A DNA stretch of 34,455 nt from Nitrospinota bacterium. GTDB lineage: Bacteria; Nitrospinota; Nitrospinia; Nitrospinales; JACRGP01. This document shows, piece after piece, positions 1-7,863 of this stretch (position 1 is the first letter of the stretch; the number at the start of each line of letters is the position of its first letter). The notes below the pieces were generated by a model that was not told where the DNA came from, did not search any database, and was given only the letters and a program-made list of their open reading frames with translations. Location: assembly GCA_016217765.1 (NCBI GenBank), contig JACRGP010000039.1, positions 1 to 34,455 of the forward strand, in the 5' to 3' direction. The position numbers were made by a program, and so were the translations under genes.

Positions 1-191
1 TGGACCCACGTCATCTTCGGGGCCCTGGGGTCGGGGGCGTCCGGGTCGTCCACGATCAACGCCAGGCTCTTGGCGTTTTTGGGGACCCCGCTCCAGACGA
101 TCTCCGGGGAAACGTCCTTGCCCTCGCAGGTATATTTCGCGGGGATTTCTCCTTGATGGACGAACACAGAGGACTTGACGGTCATGGCCAT
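1..191 (-). CDS. PEBP (YbhB/YbcL, Raf-kinase-inhibitor-like) family protein, N-terminal part only
   Basis: The first 63 codons of a minus-strand gene that runs off the left edge. The translation begins MAMTVKSSVF, then has YTCEGKDVSPEIVWSGVP and a run resembling LALIVDDPDAPDP. That order is the hallmark N-terminal half of bacterial phosphatidylethanolamine-binding-protein homologues, where the DDPDAP stretch lines the anion-binding pocket. The start at 191 is supported by a GGGAGGTG ribosome-binding site a few bases upstream; an ATG two codons later (185) is the alternative. No signal peptide is visible, so a cytoplasmic protein is likely. The family's role in bacteria is poorly defined. The C-terminal half, including further pocket residues, lies outside the window. 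Confidence 0.85.
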   Translation of the reverse strand, partial: MAMTVKSSVFVHQGEIPAKYTCEGKDVSPEIVWSGVPKNAKSLALIVDDPDAPDPRAPKMTWV

Positions 192-318
192 GGGACACCT
201 CCCGTTTTTTTAAGGATTTCCTCCATATTATTCCAAAACCCGAGGGGAATAAAGCGCCTGGCTCTCAACGCATCGAAGAATTCCGCCCAGAATCCGCCCG
301 ATCTTCTCTTACCGCGCC

Positions 319-585
319 TCAATTGATATTGAGCGCCCAATTATATTTTTCCACCGTCTCTCGAAGCTTCCTGTTGGCCTCGTCCATTTTCTTTTGCAGT
401 TCGTCGCACTTGGTAATATCGTCCTGGTTCGACATCACGCATTGCATGAAAGCCTCGTTGGCCGACGCGAATTTTTGCGTGTACTTCGCCATTTCGCTTC
501 CGGCCCGGGCCCGCCAAACATTCTTGATCGCGCCGACCGCCAACAAAAGCAGAACGATTAAAAGAAACGTCATTTTCGGATTCAT
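319..585 (-). CDS. Small membrane-anchored helical protein, unknown function
   Basis: An 88-residue protein with one hydrophobic N-terminal segment (about residues 5-20, rich in Leu/Val/Ile) followed by a charged, probably helical tail with two cysteines and heptad-like spacing. This suggests a single-pass anchor or uncleaved signal with a soluble coiled region. The start at 585 has GAGG four bases upstream of the ATG, a good ribosome-binding site. It lies between the PEBP gene and the DUF2283 gene on the same strand, with about 130 bp and 70 bp gaps. I do not recognise a family. It could be a short lineage-specific envelope protein. Confidence 0.6.
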   Translation of the reverse strand: MNPKMTFLLIVLLLLAVGAIKNVWRARAGSEMAKYTQKFASANEAFMQCVMSNQDDITKCDELQKKMDEANRKLRETVEKYNWALNIN

Positions 586-616
586 TTACCTCGCTCGTAG
601 GAGAGAGGGTTTGTCA

Positions 617-634
617 AGAGAGCCTGACAAATCG
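617..634. repeat. Solitary, degenerate end of the MITE-like repeat
   Basis: AGAGAGCCTGACAAATCG matches the left terminus of the complete element at 33440 (AGAGCGCCTGACAAAACG) at 16 of 18 positions. The same stretch forms part of a perfect 6-bp inverted repeat, TTGTCA (611-616) and TGACAA (625-630). No partner end is visible nearby, so it is either an eroded remnant or a chance match. Confidence 0.4.
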
Positions 635-656
635 GGTAGCGCCATACGGCCCGGAG

Positions 657-857
657 TCACCCCGTATAAAATTGCAACTCGTGCACGTTCAGTTTTGGGG
701 TACGTTTGGAAAGATGCAGAATCTCCACTCCCACGACTTGATTCTGCTCGTTGAAATCCAATATCACGCCGGGAGAAACTTCCTCGGATTCCGTGATTTT
801 TGAGTCGTCCAAGCGCAAATAAAGGGCATCCGCCTTTTCGTCGATTTTAAGTTTCAT
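657..857 (-). CDS. DUF2283 family small protein
   Basis: A 66-residue protein whose opening, MKLKIDEKADALYLRLDD, followed by an acidic turn and VSPGVILDFNEQNQVVGVEIL, is the typical DUF2283 pattern (D..aDaLYi.l......e...pgv..d.d..g.vvGiEil). The function of the family is unknown; members are often found beside toxin-antitoxin or accessory genes. It starts 8 bp after the stop of the upstream DUF488 gene, so it probably belongs to the same transcript even though no clear Shine-Dalgarno sequence is seen. It is the last gene of the four-gene minus-strand cassette 657-2632. Confidence 0.85.
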   Translation of the reverse strand: MKLKIDEKADALYLRLDDSKITESEEVSPGVILDFNEQNQVVGVEILHLSKRTPKLNVHELQFYTG

Positions 858-865
858 AATAAAGG

Positions 866-1303
866 CTATGGAATATGCTCTATCGCAACGTCATTCCATT
901 TCCCCTGAAGATATTCGGCAACAAGGCGGCGATGGCAATGATGCGGTTCTTCCTCGCTACATAACAAACAACTGCCGTCAAGCAGTTCACGAGAAACTTT
1001 CTCTTCAATCCGTCTTTCCGCCATCAAACCCAGGAATTGGCGTTCATATAACGCCCAGTCGCCTTTATGTTTCTTGTATGCGTCCAAGATATCCTTTGTT
1101 GGAGCAAGATTAGGAACATGCACGTAGTCAATATCGCAAATCATTTTGGTGAAATAGCGAAGGTCGTCGCGTTTGGTGAAACCGGCCAACTGCGAAACGT
1201 TATTTAATCGAACATCGATCAGCCGTTCTACCTTTGCGTTCTTAAGCTTTGTGAAGAAATTCTCCGCCGATTTTTTTGTAAAACCAATTGTGAAAATTTT
1301 CAT
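866..1303 (-). CDS. DUF488 family protein (second copy in the cassette)
   Basis: A 145-residue protein starting MKIFTIGFTKKSAENFF and containing IDVRLNN and, near the C-terminus, LLCSEEEPHHCHRRLVAEYL. The opening TIGxT/TIGHS stretch, the DVR motif and the C-x(n)-E-x-P-x-x-CHR motif define DUF488. Its biochemical function is not established; the conserved Cys/His residues suggest a catalytic or metal-binding site. The start at 1303 overlaps the stop of the preceding gene in an ATGA junction, which indicates translational coupling. This copy is shorter than its upstream neighbour and lacks the C-terminal extension, so the two are divergent paralogues rather than a recent duplication. Confidence 0.85.
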   Translation of the reverse strand: MKIFTIGFTKKSAENFFTKLKNAKVERLIDVRLNNVSQLAGFTKRDDLRYFTKMICDIDYVHVPNLAPTKDILDAYKKHKGDWALYERQFLGLMAERRIEEKVSRELLDGSCLLCSEEEPHHCHRRLVAEYLQGKWNDVAIEHIP

Positions 1304-1935
1304 CCGGCCGGTCTCCGGTGGTTTTTAGAATCCGAGGCAAGAAAAACATCGGCGCTGTAAGCGATCCGTTCCGCCTGCTTGCCATAAGCTTCCATCAATA
1401 TGTCCTCGCGGGAAAGAAACATATCCTGTTGCCCAGGCGGTTGTAACTTGAGCTGATGCACCAGGCGGACCAGGGCATCCGAATGACTTTCCAGCCTCCC
1501 GTCGCCAAGTATATGTTGAACCGCAAAACCATCCGCTTCGAGACGCCGGGCAACAAGGATGGCGCGGTGACATTCAAGCGGTTCTTTTTCGGCGCACATC
1601 AAAGCAACCTTGCCCCGATTGACCTCCTCTTGCACCCTATTGATGCCTTGGCGGAACAGTTCGGTCTCCGCCAGACGATCATATCGAACTTTTCCTTGAT
1701 CATAGCAAGACGGGTCTTCGCTACGCGCTCCCAATTCCGCGCCCAGAAAAATGTAGGTTATGCCTGATTTGCGCAAAAAATCTTTAAGGGGTTCGCGATT
1801 GAATTGCGGATTCGCCCGGCTGTATGGCGCCGATCGTACATCGCAGAGGACGGTTATGCCGTGCCGCTTCAGCAAATCGACAAACTTCTCAAGAGTATGA
1901 TTAGAATGCCCAATTGTAAAAACCGTGTTCCCCAT
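1300..1935 (-). CDS. DUF488 family protein (first copy in the cassette)
   Basis: About 211 residues from the ATG at 1935. It opens MGNTVFTIGHSNHTLEKFVDLL, has CDVRSAPYSRANPQFN and FLGAELGAR, and carries LMCAEKEPLECHRAILVARRL, all diagnostic of DUF488. A longer reading from 1998 would add 21 residues that overlap the end of the dual-OB gene; I prefer 1935 because family members begin at the TIGHSN strand and a GAG-containing sequence sits about 9 bases upstream. About 60 residues after the CHR motif form a charged extension (LQPPGQQDMFLSREDI). It starts 10 bp after the upstream stop and ends in an ATGA overlap with the next DUF488 gene. Confidence 0.85.
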   Translation of the reverse strand: MGNTVFTIGHSNHTLEKFVDLLKRHGITVLCDVRSAPYSRANPQFNREPLKDFLRKSGITYIFLGAELGARSEDPSCYDQGKVRYDRLAETELFRQGINRVQEEVNRGKVALMCAEKEPLECHRAILVARRLEADGFAVQHILGDGRLESHSDALVRLVHQLKLQPPGQQDMFLSREDILMEAYGKQAERIAYSADVFLASDSKNHRRPAG

Positions 1936-1945
1936 AATTCGGATC

Positions 1946-2632
1946 TCATCGAGGTTTTCTGATGACTGCCGCGACAAGCTTGTAACAATAACCTTCATAT
2001 ATTTCCCCCAGACTTATGCAAAGATAGGCATCGCTGAGAGGATAATTGCTGTCAGTTCTGGCGAGAAATTCCTCTTCCACAACCGGATCGGTGACGACCA
2101 AATCATAATACTCATTATGATACTCAAAGCTTGCCCTAACACGTCTTCTGGGGTTTCCGAACTCCTTGCCTTCTATCGCAACCTGTATGACGAGGGACTT
2201 GAGCTTAATCAGCGTTAACGAGCCAAGCAAACTGGAAGCCTGCTCCGCGGGTATACGGTCATTCATGCCGTAGTAAGAGGAACCGTCGTTTATCCATAGA
2301 GTTGAAGGCGTATCGACAATTTTCTCAAGGTCCTCCCAAGGCCAGACGCCCTTTTTTGTCCAACGAGCGCTGTGGTCGATCAAATGATTTTCGGTTTGGT
2401 GTGAATGGGGCTTGGATTCCAGTATGAGGATATTGATAATGTCCAAAACCCGAGGCTCCACGCCATTTTCATAGCAACGTTCTTGCCTCGATAACTCGGC
2501 CCCCGGGCGGGCGCTGATGGGCCGTATCCATCCATTGATCACGCCATTTTCCAGAGCTTCTTTTCCCGCAACACACCGTTCATTATGTCTGTTGGAATTT
2601 GCAAGACAGATAATTTTCTTTGAGTATTTCAT
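1946..2632 (-). CDS. Dual-OB-like domain protein associated with DUF488
   Basis: A 228-residue protein beginning MKYSKKIICLANSNRHNERCVAG, with GWIRPIS and a C-terminal block ending YKLVAAVIRKPR. This combination (KKI.CLANS, C.aGk, WiRPIS near the start; DxLVVTDP-like and YKLVAAVI at the end) resembles the dual-OB-fold domain family that I recall from comparative genomics next to DUF488 proteins and that is proposed to bind nucleic acid; I cannot confirm it by search. It is first in the minus-strand cassette with two DUF488 genes and DUF2283. A weak promoter-like pair, TTGACG at 2673-2678 with TTTTAA 17 bp downstream, lies in the 62-bp AT-rich gap after the ABC-F gene. The region is visibly more AT-rich than its neighbours, consistent with acquisition. 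Confidence 0.7.
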   Translation of the reverse strand: MKYSKKIICLANSNRHNERCVAGKEALENGVINGWIRPISARPGAELSRQERCYENGVEPRVLDIINILILESKPHSHQTENHLIDHSARWTKKGVWPWEDLEKIVDTPSTLWINDGSSYYGMNDRIPAEQASSLLGSLTLIKLKSLVIQVAIEGKEFGNPRRRVRASFEYHNEYYDLVVTDPVVEEEFLARTDSNYPLSDAYLCISLGEIYEGYCYKLVAAVIRKPR

Positions 2633-2694
2633 GGGCGAGGATTCTTACCTTAAAAACCCAATTTAACCCTACCGTCAAACATTTTAAAAGATAT

Positions 2695-4650
2695 TTATTT
2701 ATTTTCCTGGGCCTGCTTTTCTTGTTCAATGGCCGAGGACAGGTCTTCCCAGCGGCGCAATAAGTCCCGTTCCTCGCCATGCAGGTTTCTCTGCCGGTCG
2801 AGCGTTTCCATGAGCCGGTCTTTCCGCTCCGCCTCGTAAAACGCCGGGTCGGCCAGCCGTTCATCGAGCGCGCGCTTTTCCTCCATCAACTTGTCCAGGC
2901 GTTTCTCGACCGTTTCCAGTTCCTCTTGCAGGGGCTTGAGTTGCCGGTACCGCCGGTTTCTTGCCTCGGCTTCCTGGCGTTTCTGCTCGCGGTCTTTTTG
3001 CGACGCGGTTTTCCTGTCCGCGTCCTTGCCGCCGTTCTCTTGCGTCGCCGGCGGCGTCTCGCGCGACTTGGCCCGTTCGTACTCGCTGTAATTGCCGACG
3101 TATTCCCTCAAGGTCCCGTTGTCGATTTCCCAGACGCGGTTGACGATGCCGTCGAGGAAGGACCGGTCGTGGGAAATGGCGCACAGCGTCCCTTCGTAAT
3201 CGGCGAGGGCGGCGGAGAGGATTTCGCAGGACTTCATGTCCAGGTGGTTGGTCGGCTCGTCGAGGAGCAGGAGCGACGCGGGATTGACCAGTATGCGCGC
3301 CAGCGTCAGGCGGGCGCGTTCCCCGCCGGACAGGACGCCGACTTTCTTCTTGACGTCGTCGCCGGAAAACAGGAAGGCGCCGAGGATGTTCCGGCGCTGG
3401 GTGAGGAGGAGGTGGGAACCGACCTGGTCGATGGTCTCCAGGACGGTGAGCGCCGGGTCCAGCAGGTCGGAATGGCGCTGGGCGTAATAGGCCCGCGTCG
3501 CGTTGAAGCCGAGTTTGACTTCTCCCCGGTCGGGTCCGACGATCCCCGCCATCATCTTGAGGAGCGTGGACTTGCCCGCGCCGTTGACGCCCACCAAGGC
3601 CACCTTCCACCCGCGTTCCAGCCGGGCGGAGAAGTTTTTATACACGGTCACCGGGCCGTAGCTTTTATCGACCCCGGATATCGCGACAACCTCCCGGCCG
3701 CACCGGGCGGGCTGGGGAAAGCGGAAGTCCACCGACTTGGACTGTTCCGCCGTCTCCACGCGCTCGATCTTTTCCAGCAGTTTGACCCGGCTCTGCACCT
3801 GGGATGCCTTGGTGTTCTTGGCCCTGAACCGTTCGATGAAACGCTCGATCTCGGCGATCCGTCTCTGCTGGTTCGCCGACGCCTTTTCCAGCAGGGATTC
3901 CCGCTCCGCCTTCTGCCGCTCGTAGTCGTCGTAGTTTCCCGTGTAGCTGGTCAGCGTCCCCCGGTCGAGCTCGACGATGCGCTCCGCCAGCCCGTTGAGG
4001 AACCGCCGGTCGTGGGAGATGAGGAGCAAAGACCCCTCGTAGTTTTTCAAAAACGATTCCAGCCAGACGACGGAGTGCAGGTCCAGGTGGTTGGTGGGCT
4101 CGTCCAAAAGGAGGACGTCCGGGTTCTGCAAGAGGAGCCGGGCCAGTTCGACCCGCATGCGCCAGCCGCCGCTGAACTTGGACAGCGGCGAATCCATCTG
4201 GCCGGAGCGGAAACCGAGTCCCTCGAGGATGGCCTTGGCTTTCGCCTCCCGGCCATATCCCCCCAACCGTTCGAATTCGTGTTGCAGGCCGCCGTAGCGC
4301 CGGTTCCACTCCTCCAGGGACCTTTGCCGGAGTTCCTCGTCGCGCGCCAGGTCGTCCAGGCCCTTTTTGACCTCGCCGAAATGCTTGTCGCCCATGACGA
4401 CGCGTTCCAGGATGGTCTCGTCGGCATGGACCAGTTCCTGCGCGAGCATGGCGACCCGCGCCCCTTTCCGGACGACGATGGAGCCGCCGTCCGCCCCCTC
4501 CTCATCGAGGATGAGGCGCAGGAGGGTGGTCTTCCCGGCGCCGTTCTCGCCCACGAACCCCACGCGTTCGTTGGGGCGAAGGTGGAACTGGACTTCCCTC
4601 AGCAGGACCTTGGGGCCATATTGTTTCGAGACAGCGTTAATATAGATCAT
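2695..4650 (-). CDS. ABC-F family ATPase (duplicated ATP-binding cassette, ribosome-associated type)
   Basis: A 651-residue protein without membrane segments and with two complete ATP-binding cassettes. The first has Walker A GENGAGKT at residues 34-41, signature FSGGWRMRVELARLL and Walker B LLLDEPTNHLD; the second has GVNGAGKST, LSGGERARLTLARIL and LLLDEPTNHLDM. The linker between them is long, basic and helical (about residues 240-320, ERFIERFRAKNTKASQVQSR), the P-site-tRNA interaction motif region of ABC-F translation factors. The C-terminal 110 residues form a charged coiled coil, as in Uup and YheS. Such proteins act on ribosomes in translation rescue or antibiotic protection. The gene follows oppC by 49 bp on the same strand and may be read through from it. 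Confidence 0.93.
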   Translation of the reverse strand: MIYINAVSKQYGPKVLLREVQFHLRPNERVGFVGENGAGKTTLLRLILDEEGADGGSIVVRKGARVAMLAQELVHADETILERVVMGDKHFGEVKKGLDDLARDEELRQRSLEEWNRRYGGLQHEFERLGGYGREAKAKAILEGLGFRSGQMDSPLSKFSGGWRMRVELARLLLQNPDVLLLDEPTNHLDLHSVVWLESFLKNYEGSLLLISHDRRFLNGLAERIVELDRGTLTSYTGNYDDYERQKAERESLLEKASANQQRRIAEIERFIERFRAKNTKASQVQSRVKLLEKIERVETAEQSKSVDFRFPQPARCGREVVAISGVDKSYGPVTVYKNFSARLERGWKVALVGVNGAGKSTLLKMMAGIVGPDRGEVKLGFNATRAYYAQRHSDLLDPALTVLETIDQVGSHLLLTQRRNILGAFLFSGDDVKKKVGVLSGGERARLTLARILVNPASLLLLDEPTNHLDMKSCEILSAALADYEGTLCAISHDRSFLDGIVNRVWEIDNGTLREYVGNYSEYERAKSRETPPATQENGGKDADRKTASQKDREQKRQEAEARNRRYRQLKPLQEELETVEKRLDKLMEEKRALDERLADPAFYEAERKDRLMETLDRQRNLHGEERDLLRRWEDLSSAIEQEKQAQENK

Positions 4651-4699
4651 GGTTTATTGGATGAAGTATTCCGGGCGCTTTTCAAGCGCCCGCGTTTTC

Positions 4700-5668
4700 T
4701 CACCGTCTCCGGCGCAGTTTGGGGTTGAACGTCTCGCGCAGGCCTTCCCCGCACAGGTTGAACGCCAACACGACGAACAGGATCGTGAAGCCCGGGATGA
4801 AGGTCAGCCAGGGGGCGTCGAATATGAAGTTCTTGCCGTCGGCGAGGATATTGCCCCACGTCGCGTCCGGAGGCTGGACGCCGAATCCCAGGAAGCTCAG
4901 GCTCGACTCCGTAAGGATGGCGGTGGCCACGCCGATGGTGGCGGAGACCAGGACCGGCGCGATGGCGTTGGGCGCCATGTGCAGGAAGATGATCCGCCAT
5001 TCGGGGATAGCCTGGGACCGGGCGGCGGCGACAAAGTCCTGCTCGCGGAGCGTCAGGAACTCGGCGCGCACGAAACGCGCCGTCCCCATCCAACTGGTCA
5101 GGCCGATCACGATCATTATATTGTATATGTTGGGAGGCAGAAGCGCCACCACGGTGAGGATGAGAAAAAACGTCGGGAAACAGAGCATGATGTCCACGAA
5201 CCGCATGATGAGGGTGTCCACGGTGAGGAACAGGAGCCGCGTCCTCCCATAAAACCCCGCCAGCCCGCCAAGCAGAATGCCCACCGCCACGGATATCCCC
5301 ACCGCGACGAACCCGACGGTCAGCGAGACGAAGGTCCCCTCCAGCATGCGCGCGAACACGTCCCGGCCCAGTTCGTCGGTGCCGAGCAGGTAAACGCCGA
5401 AGGGGGGCGCGTCCGCCGAATGGTTCACGTCCGCCGAAACCTCCGAAAGAGGCGGCTTGAATTTTTCCGCCAGCCGCACGGTCCTGGGATCGAACACCAC
5501 GATCCATTCGGTGAGGGCTTTCCCCAGGATGGCGACAGCCAGCAAAAAAACGAGAAAGAACAAGCTGGCCAACGCCGGTTTGTCGCGGCGGAAAACGGTC
5601 CAGTGTTCGCGGAGGAGACTGGTCCGCGGTTCCAGGTTTTCGATTTCGCCGGTTGCCGGTCGGTCCAT
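4700..5668 (-). CDS. oppC: Oligopeptide/dipeptide ABC transporter permease, OppC/DppC type
   Basis: A 322-residue inner-membrane permease. After a cytoplasmic N-terminal tail come the first hydrophobic segment (LASLFFLVFLLAVAILG) and the family-typical GTDELGRDVFARMLEGTFVSL, then about five more membrane helices. The EAA loop that contacts the ATPase is seen as LREQDFVAAARSQAIPEW, and LSFLGFGVQPPDATWGNIL is a strongly conserved OppC/DppC block. The start at 5668 follows the oppB stop by 14 bp; a longer open frame extends upstream over oppB but lacks coding character. The binding protein (OppA) and ATPases (OppD/F) are not in the window, so substrate specificity cannot be judged. Confidence 0.95.
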   Translation of the reverse strand: MDRPATGEIENLEPRTSLLREHWTVFRRDKPALASLFFLVFLLAVAILGKALTEWIVVFDPRTVRLAEKFKPPLSEVSADVNHSADAPPFGVYLLGTDELGRDVFARMLEGTFVSLTVGFVAVGISVAVGILLGGLAGFYGRTRLLFLTVDTLIMRFVDIMLCFPTFFLILTVVALLPPNIYNIMIVIGLTSWMGTARFVRAEFLTLREQDFVAAARSQAIPEWRIIFLHMAPNAIAPVLVSATIGVATAILTESSLSFLGFGVQPPDATWGNILADGKNFIFDAPWLTFIPGFTILFVVLAFNLCGEGLRETFNPKLRRRR

Positions 5669-5682
5669 GGGAAAAGTCCGTC

Positions 5683-6642
5683 CTAGAATTTGATGCGCGG
5701 GTCGGCCGCGGCGTACAGGATGTCGGAGATCAACGTGCCGATCAAAACCAAAACGGCGGAGATGAAGTTGAGCGTCAGGATCACCGGGAAGTCGCGCGAC
5801 AGGATGGCCTCGTAACCGAGCCTGCCCATGCCGGGCCAGGCGAAAATGGTCTCGAAGATGACCGATCCGCCGATGAGACCGGGAATCAAAAGCCCAAACA
5901 TGGTGATGAACGGCAAAAGGGCGTTGCGCAACGCATGCCGGTAAACGACGACGTCCTGGGACAGGCCCTTGGCCCTGGCCGTGCGGATGTAGTCCTGGTC
6001 CAGGACCTCCAGCATCTGCGACCGGACGTAGCGCGACAGGACCGCCACCCCCGCGACCGCCGACATGAGCGCCGGGATGGTCAGGTGCCAGACGCGGTCC
6101 ATGGAACGGAACAGGATGTCGGCGCCTTCCAGGCCGAACGTGCGCATGCCGATGACCGGGACGTTGAACGTCTTGACGATGAAAATGATACAGATGTAGG
6201 ACAGGAAGAACCCGGGAATGGAAATCATGGAATAGGCGAGAACGGTCCCCGAGCGGTCGTAAAGCGAGCCGCGTTTCAGCGCCGCCTGGATCCCCACCGG
6301 AAAGGCGACGCACCACGTGATCAGCGACGAGATCAGGAACAGGGCGAGGGAGTTCAGGAACCGCTCCCAGATTTTCCTCAATACCGGCTGGCTGTCCTTG
6401 AAGGACCGCAAATCGCCGGAGAACAGGTCGCGCATCCAGTAAAGGTATTGCGTATGCAGGGGCTCGTCCAGATGGAACGCCGCGCGGATGCGGGCGATGT
6501 CCTCCGGTTTCATCCGCGGGTTGGCGGGATCCACCAGGCTCGGCTCCCCCGGCGCCAGATGCACGATGGCGTGAGATATGATCGAAATGAAAAGCAGGAG
6601 CACGATCCGTTGCCCGATATTTCTGAGGATGAAAGCGGTCAT
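5683..6642 (-). CDS. oppB: Oligopeptide/dipeptide ABC transporter permease, OppB/DppB type
   Basis: A 319-residue permease with the N-terminal signature FILRNIGQRIVLLLFISIISHAIVHLAPGEP, a periplasmic loop after it, and then about five membrane helices. The EAA loop is clear (QDYIRTARAKGLSQDVVVYRHALRNALLP), as is the SVIFETIFAWPGMGRLGYEAI block near the C-terminus. It pairs with oppC downstream to form the membrane channel of a peptide importer. It is the first gene of the minus-strand unit oppB-oppC-ABC-F. The region immediately upstream of its ATG is a MITE-like repeat end (6652-6671), so its promoter, if local, must lie within or beyond that repeat; no good Shine-Dalgarno sequence is visible. 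Confidence 0.95.
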   Translation of the reverse strand: MTAFILRNIGQRIVLLLFISIISHAIVHLAPGEPSLVDPANPRMKPEDIARIRAAFHLDEPLHTQYLYWMRDLFSGDLRSFKDSQPVLRKIWERFLNSLALFLISSLITWCVAFPVGIQAALKRGSLYDRSGTVLAYSMISIPGFFLSYICIIFIVKTFNVPVIGMRTFGLEGADILFRSMDRVWHLTIPALMSAVAGVAVLSRYVRSQMLEVLDQDYIRTARAKGLSQDVVVYRHALRNALLPFITMFGLLIPGLIGGSVIFETIFAWPGMGRLGYEAILSRDFPVILTLNFISAVLVLIGTLISDILYAAADPRIKF

Positions 6643-6651
6643 GAGCTACCA

Positions 6652-6880
6652 AGAGCGTGTAACAAAATGAAGCATTCCATAACTTCCTCCCCCTTCCAGG
6701 GAACGCCCCGGAACGGGATGGCCAAGACCCGAATTGTTCTCCATGGCGCTTGTTCGCCATCGGAGCCCAGCCCGTTGAGTCCAGCGTCACGCTGGCAGGG
6801 GGCGGTTGGGTGGGGGTAAACGCGCTGAATTTGCACCCCCATCCTGGCCTTCCCCCTCAAGGGGGAAGGAAATTCTCCAG
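6652..6880. repeat. Truncated MITE-like mosaic repeat in the oppB/Nif3 divergent gap
   Basis: AGAGCGTGTAACAAAATGAA (6652-6671) matches the terminal repeat of the element at 22185. It is followed by the modules CTTCCAGGGAACGCCCCGG, a minus-strand copy of the CAGCGTGACGCTGGACTCAAC module (about 6750-6805), and GGTTGGGTGGGGGTAAA with CCTCAAGGGGGAAGG. The opposite terminus is not recognisable, so the copy is one-ended. It fills most of the 319 bp between the divergent genes oppB and the Nif3-like gene; I see no coding sequence here. Confidence 0.75.
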
Positions 6881-6948
6881 TAAAACGGCGCGGACGGCCA
6901 TCCGGAGTTTCGCGCCGGTTTTGTCTTCTCCGGATTTGTCCTTTGGGA

Positions 6949-6954
6949 TATACT
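6949..6954 (+). promoter_or_regulatory. Candidate -10 box placed for a leaderless Nif3 mRNA
   Basis: TATACT lies 7 bp upstream of the ATG at 6962, which would put transcription start at or next to the initiation codon. No convincing -35 at 17 bp is present, and no Shine-Dalgarno sequence precedes the ATG. The absence of a ribosome-binding site together with the placement suggests a leaderless transcript. Confidence 0.35.
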
Positions 6955-6961
6955 TCCAAGC

Positions 6962-7711
6962 ATGGACATTGTACAACTCAGCCATTACCTGGATCAACTG
7001 CTTGACACGGCTTCCATCAAGGATTCTCCGAACGCGTTGAACGGCCTGCAGGTGCAGAACCACGGCGAAATCCGGAAAATCGGGTTGGCGGTGGACCTGT
7101 GCATGGCCACGGTCGAGATGGCCATCGAGAGAAAATGCGACGTGCTCCTGGTCCATCACGGGATATTCTGGGGAGGATTACAACCCGTCCGCGGAAATTT
7201 TTACCAGAAACTGTCCGCCATGATCCGCGCCAACCTCGGACTGTATTCCGCCCATATCCCGCTGGACCTGCACCCCGTGCTGGGAAACAACAAGGCCCTG
7301 GCGGACAAAGTGGGGCTGGAGCACCTGGAGCCGTTCGGCGAATACAACGGCGCGAAGATCGGGCTGAAAGGGCTGATCGCCACGCAGTCCGCGGAGGAAC
7401 TGGGGCGAGAGTTGTCCAGAAAGCTCGGCCATCCCGCGCGCGTGATCGGCGAAGGGGAAGTGAAAAAGGTCGGCCTGGTGACCGGCGGGGCGGGAGACAT
7501 CCTCGCGCAGGCGATCGCCGAACACCTCGACTGCTACATCACTGGCGAGGCGGACAACCATCATTACCACGAAGCGAAAGAGGGGAAATGCGTCTTGATC
7601 CTCGCGGGCCATTACGCCACGGAGACGGGGGGCGTGAAGGCCGTCGGCAGGCATCTCGAGGAACAGTTCCGCCTGCAAACGGAGTTTTTGGACTGTCCCA
7701 CGGGGCTGTGA
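6962..7711 (+). CDS. Nif3-like dinuclear metal-centre protein (YbgI family, GTP cyclohydrolase I type 2 homologue)
   Basis: A 249-residue protein with the family's metal-binding motifs in order: LLVHHGIFWGG (His pair), LYSAHIPLDLHP (His and Asp), and near the C-terminus LILAGHYATETGGVKAVG (His and Glu). The opening LSHYLDQLL and NGLQVQN block is also typical (NGLQV near residue 28). Length matches the short bacterial form without the inserted PII-like domain. These proteins form toroidal hexamers with two divalent metals per subunit; the physiological reaction is unsettled despite the database name. It stands alone on the plus strand between two repeat-filled gaps. No ribosome-binding site is evident; see the -10 entry just upstream. 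Confidence 0.93.
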   Translation: MDIVQLSHYLDQLLDTASIKDSPNALNGLQVQNHGEIRKIGLAVDLCMATVEMAIERKCDVLLVHHGIFWGGLQPVRGNFYQKLSAMIRANLGLYSAHIPLDLHPVLGNNKALADKVGLEHLEPFGEYNGAKIGLKGLIATQSAEELGRELSRKLGHPARVIGEGEVKKVGLVTGGAGDILAQAIAEHLDCYITGEADNHHYHEAKEGKCVLILAGHYATETGGVKAVGRHLEEQFRLQTEFLDCPTGL

Positions 7712-7730
7712 CCCGTATAACGCTGAACCC

Positions 7731-7805
7731 AAAGGGACAAGGTGGTCTAGCGTTCCCTTCCCCCTGGCACGGGGAAGGACAGGTTGGGGGTTGAAGCTCT
7801 GAAGC
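7731..7805. repeat. Eroded internal fragment of the MITE-like repeat
   Basis: CCTTCCCCCTGGCACGGGGA followed by AGGACAGGTTGGGGGTTGAAG aligns with the inner arm of the complete elements (CTCCCCCTTGACGGGGGAGG then TTAGGTGGGGGTGAAAA at 25433). Neither terminal repeat is intact. It lies in the gap between the Nif3-like stop and the microprotein gene. Confidence 0.5.
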
Positions 7806-7863
7806 CAGCTCTTGTCAAATAACCGCAATCGCCTGGCTCTGGGCAAACTGCCCGCCGATGGGG

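Noticed and set aside
2779-4728. Open frame of 649 codons on the plus strand opposite the ABC-F gene
   Set aside because: It is the antisense shadow of a clear ABC-F ATPase in GC-rich DNA and has no recognisable domain.
5669-6790. N-terminal extension of OppC over the oppB gene
   Set aside because: The extra residues are a shadow of oppB; the OppC family start lies at about 5668.
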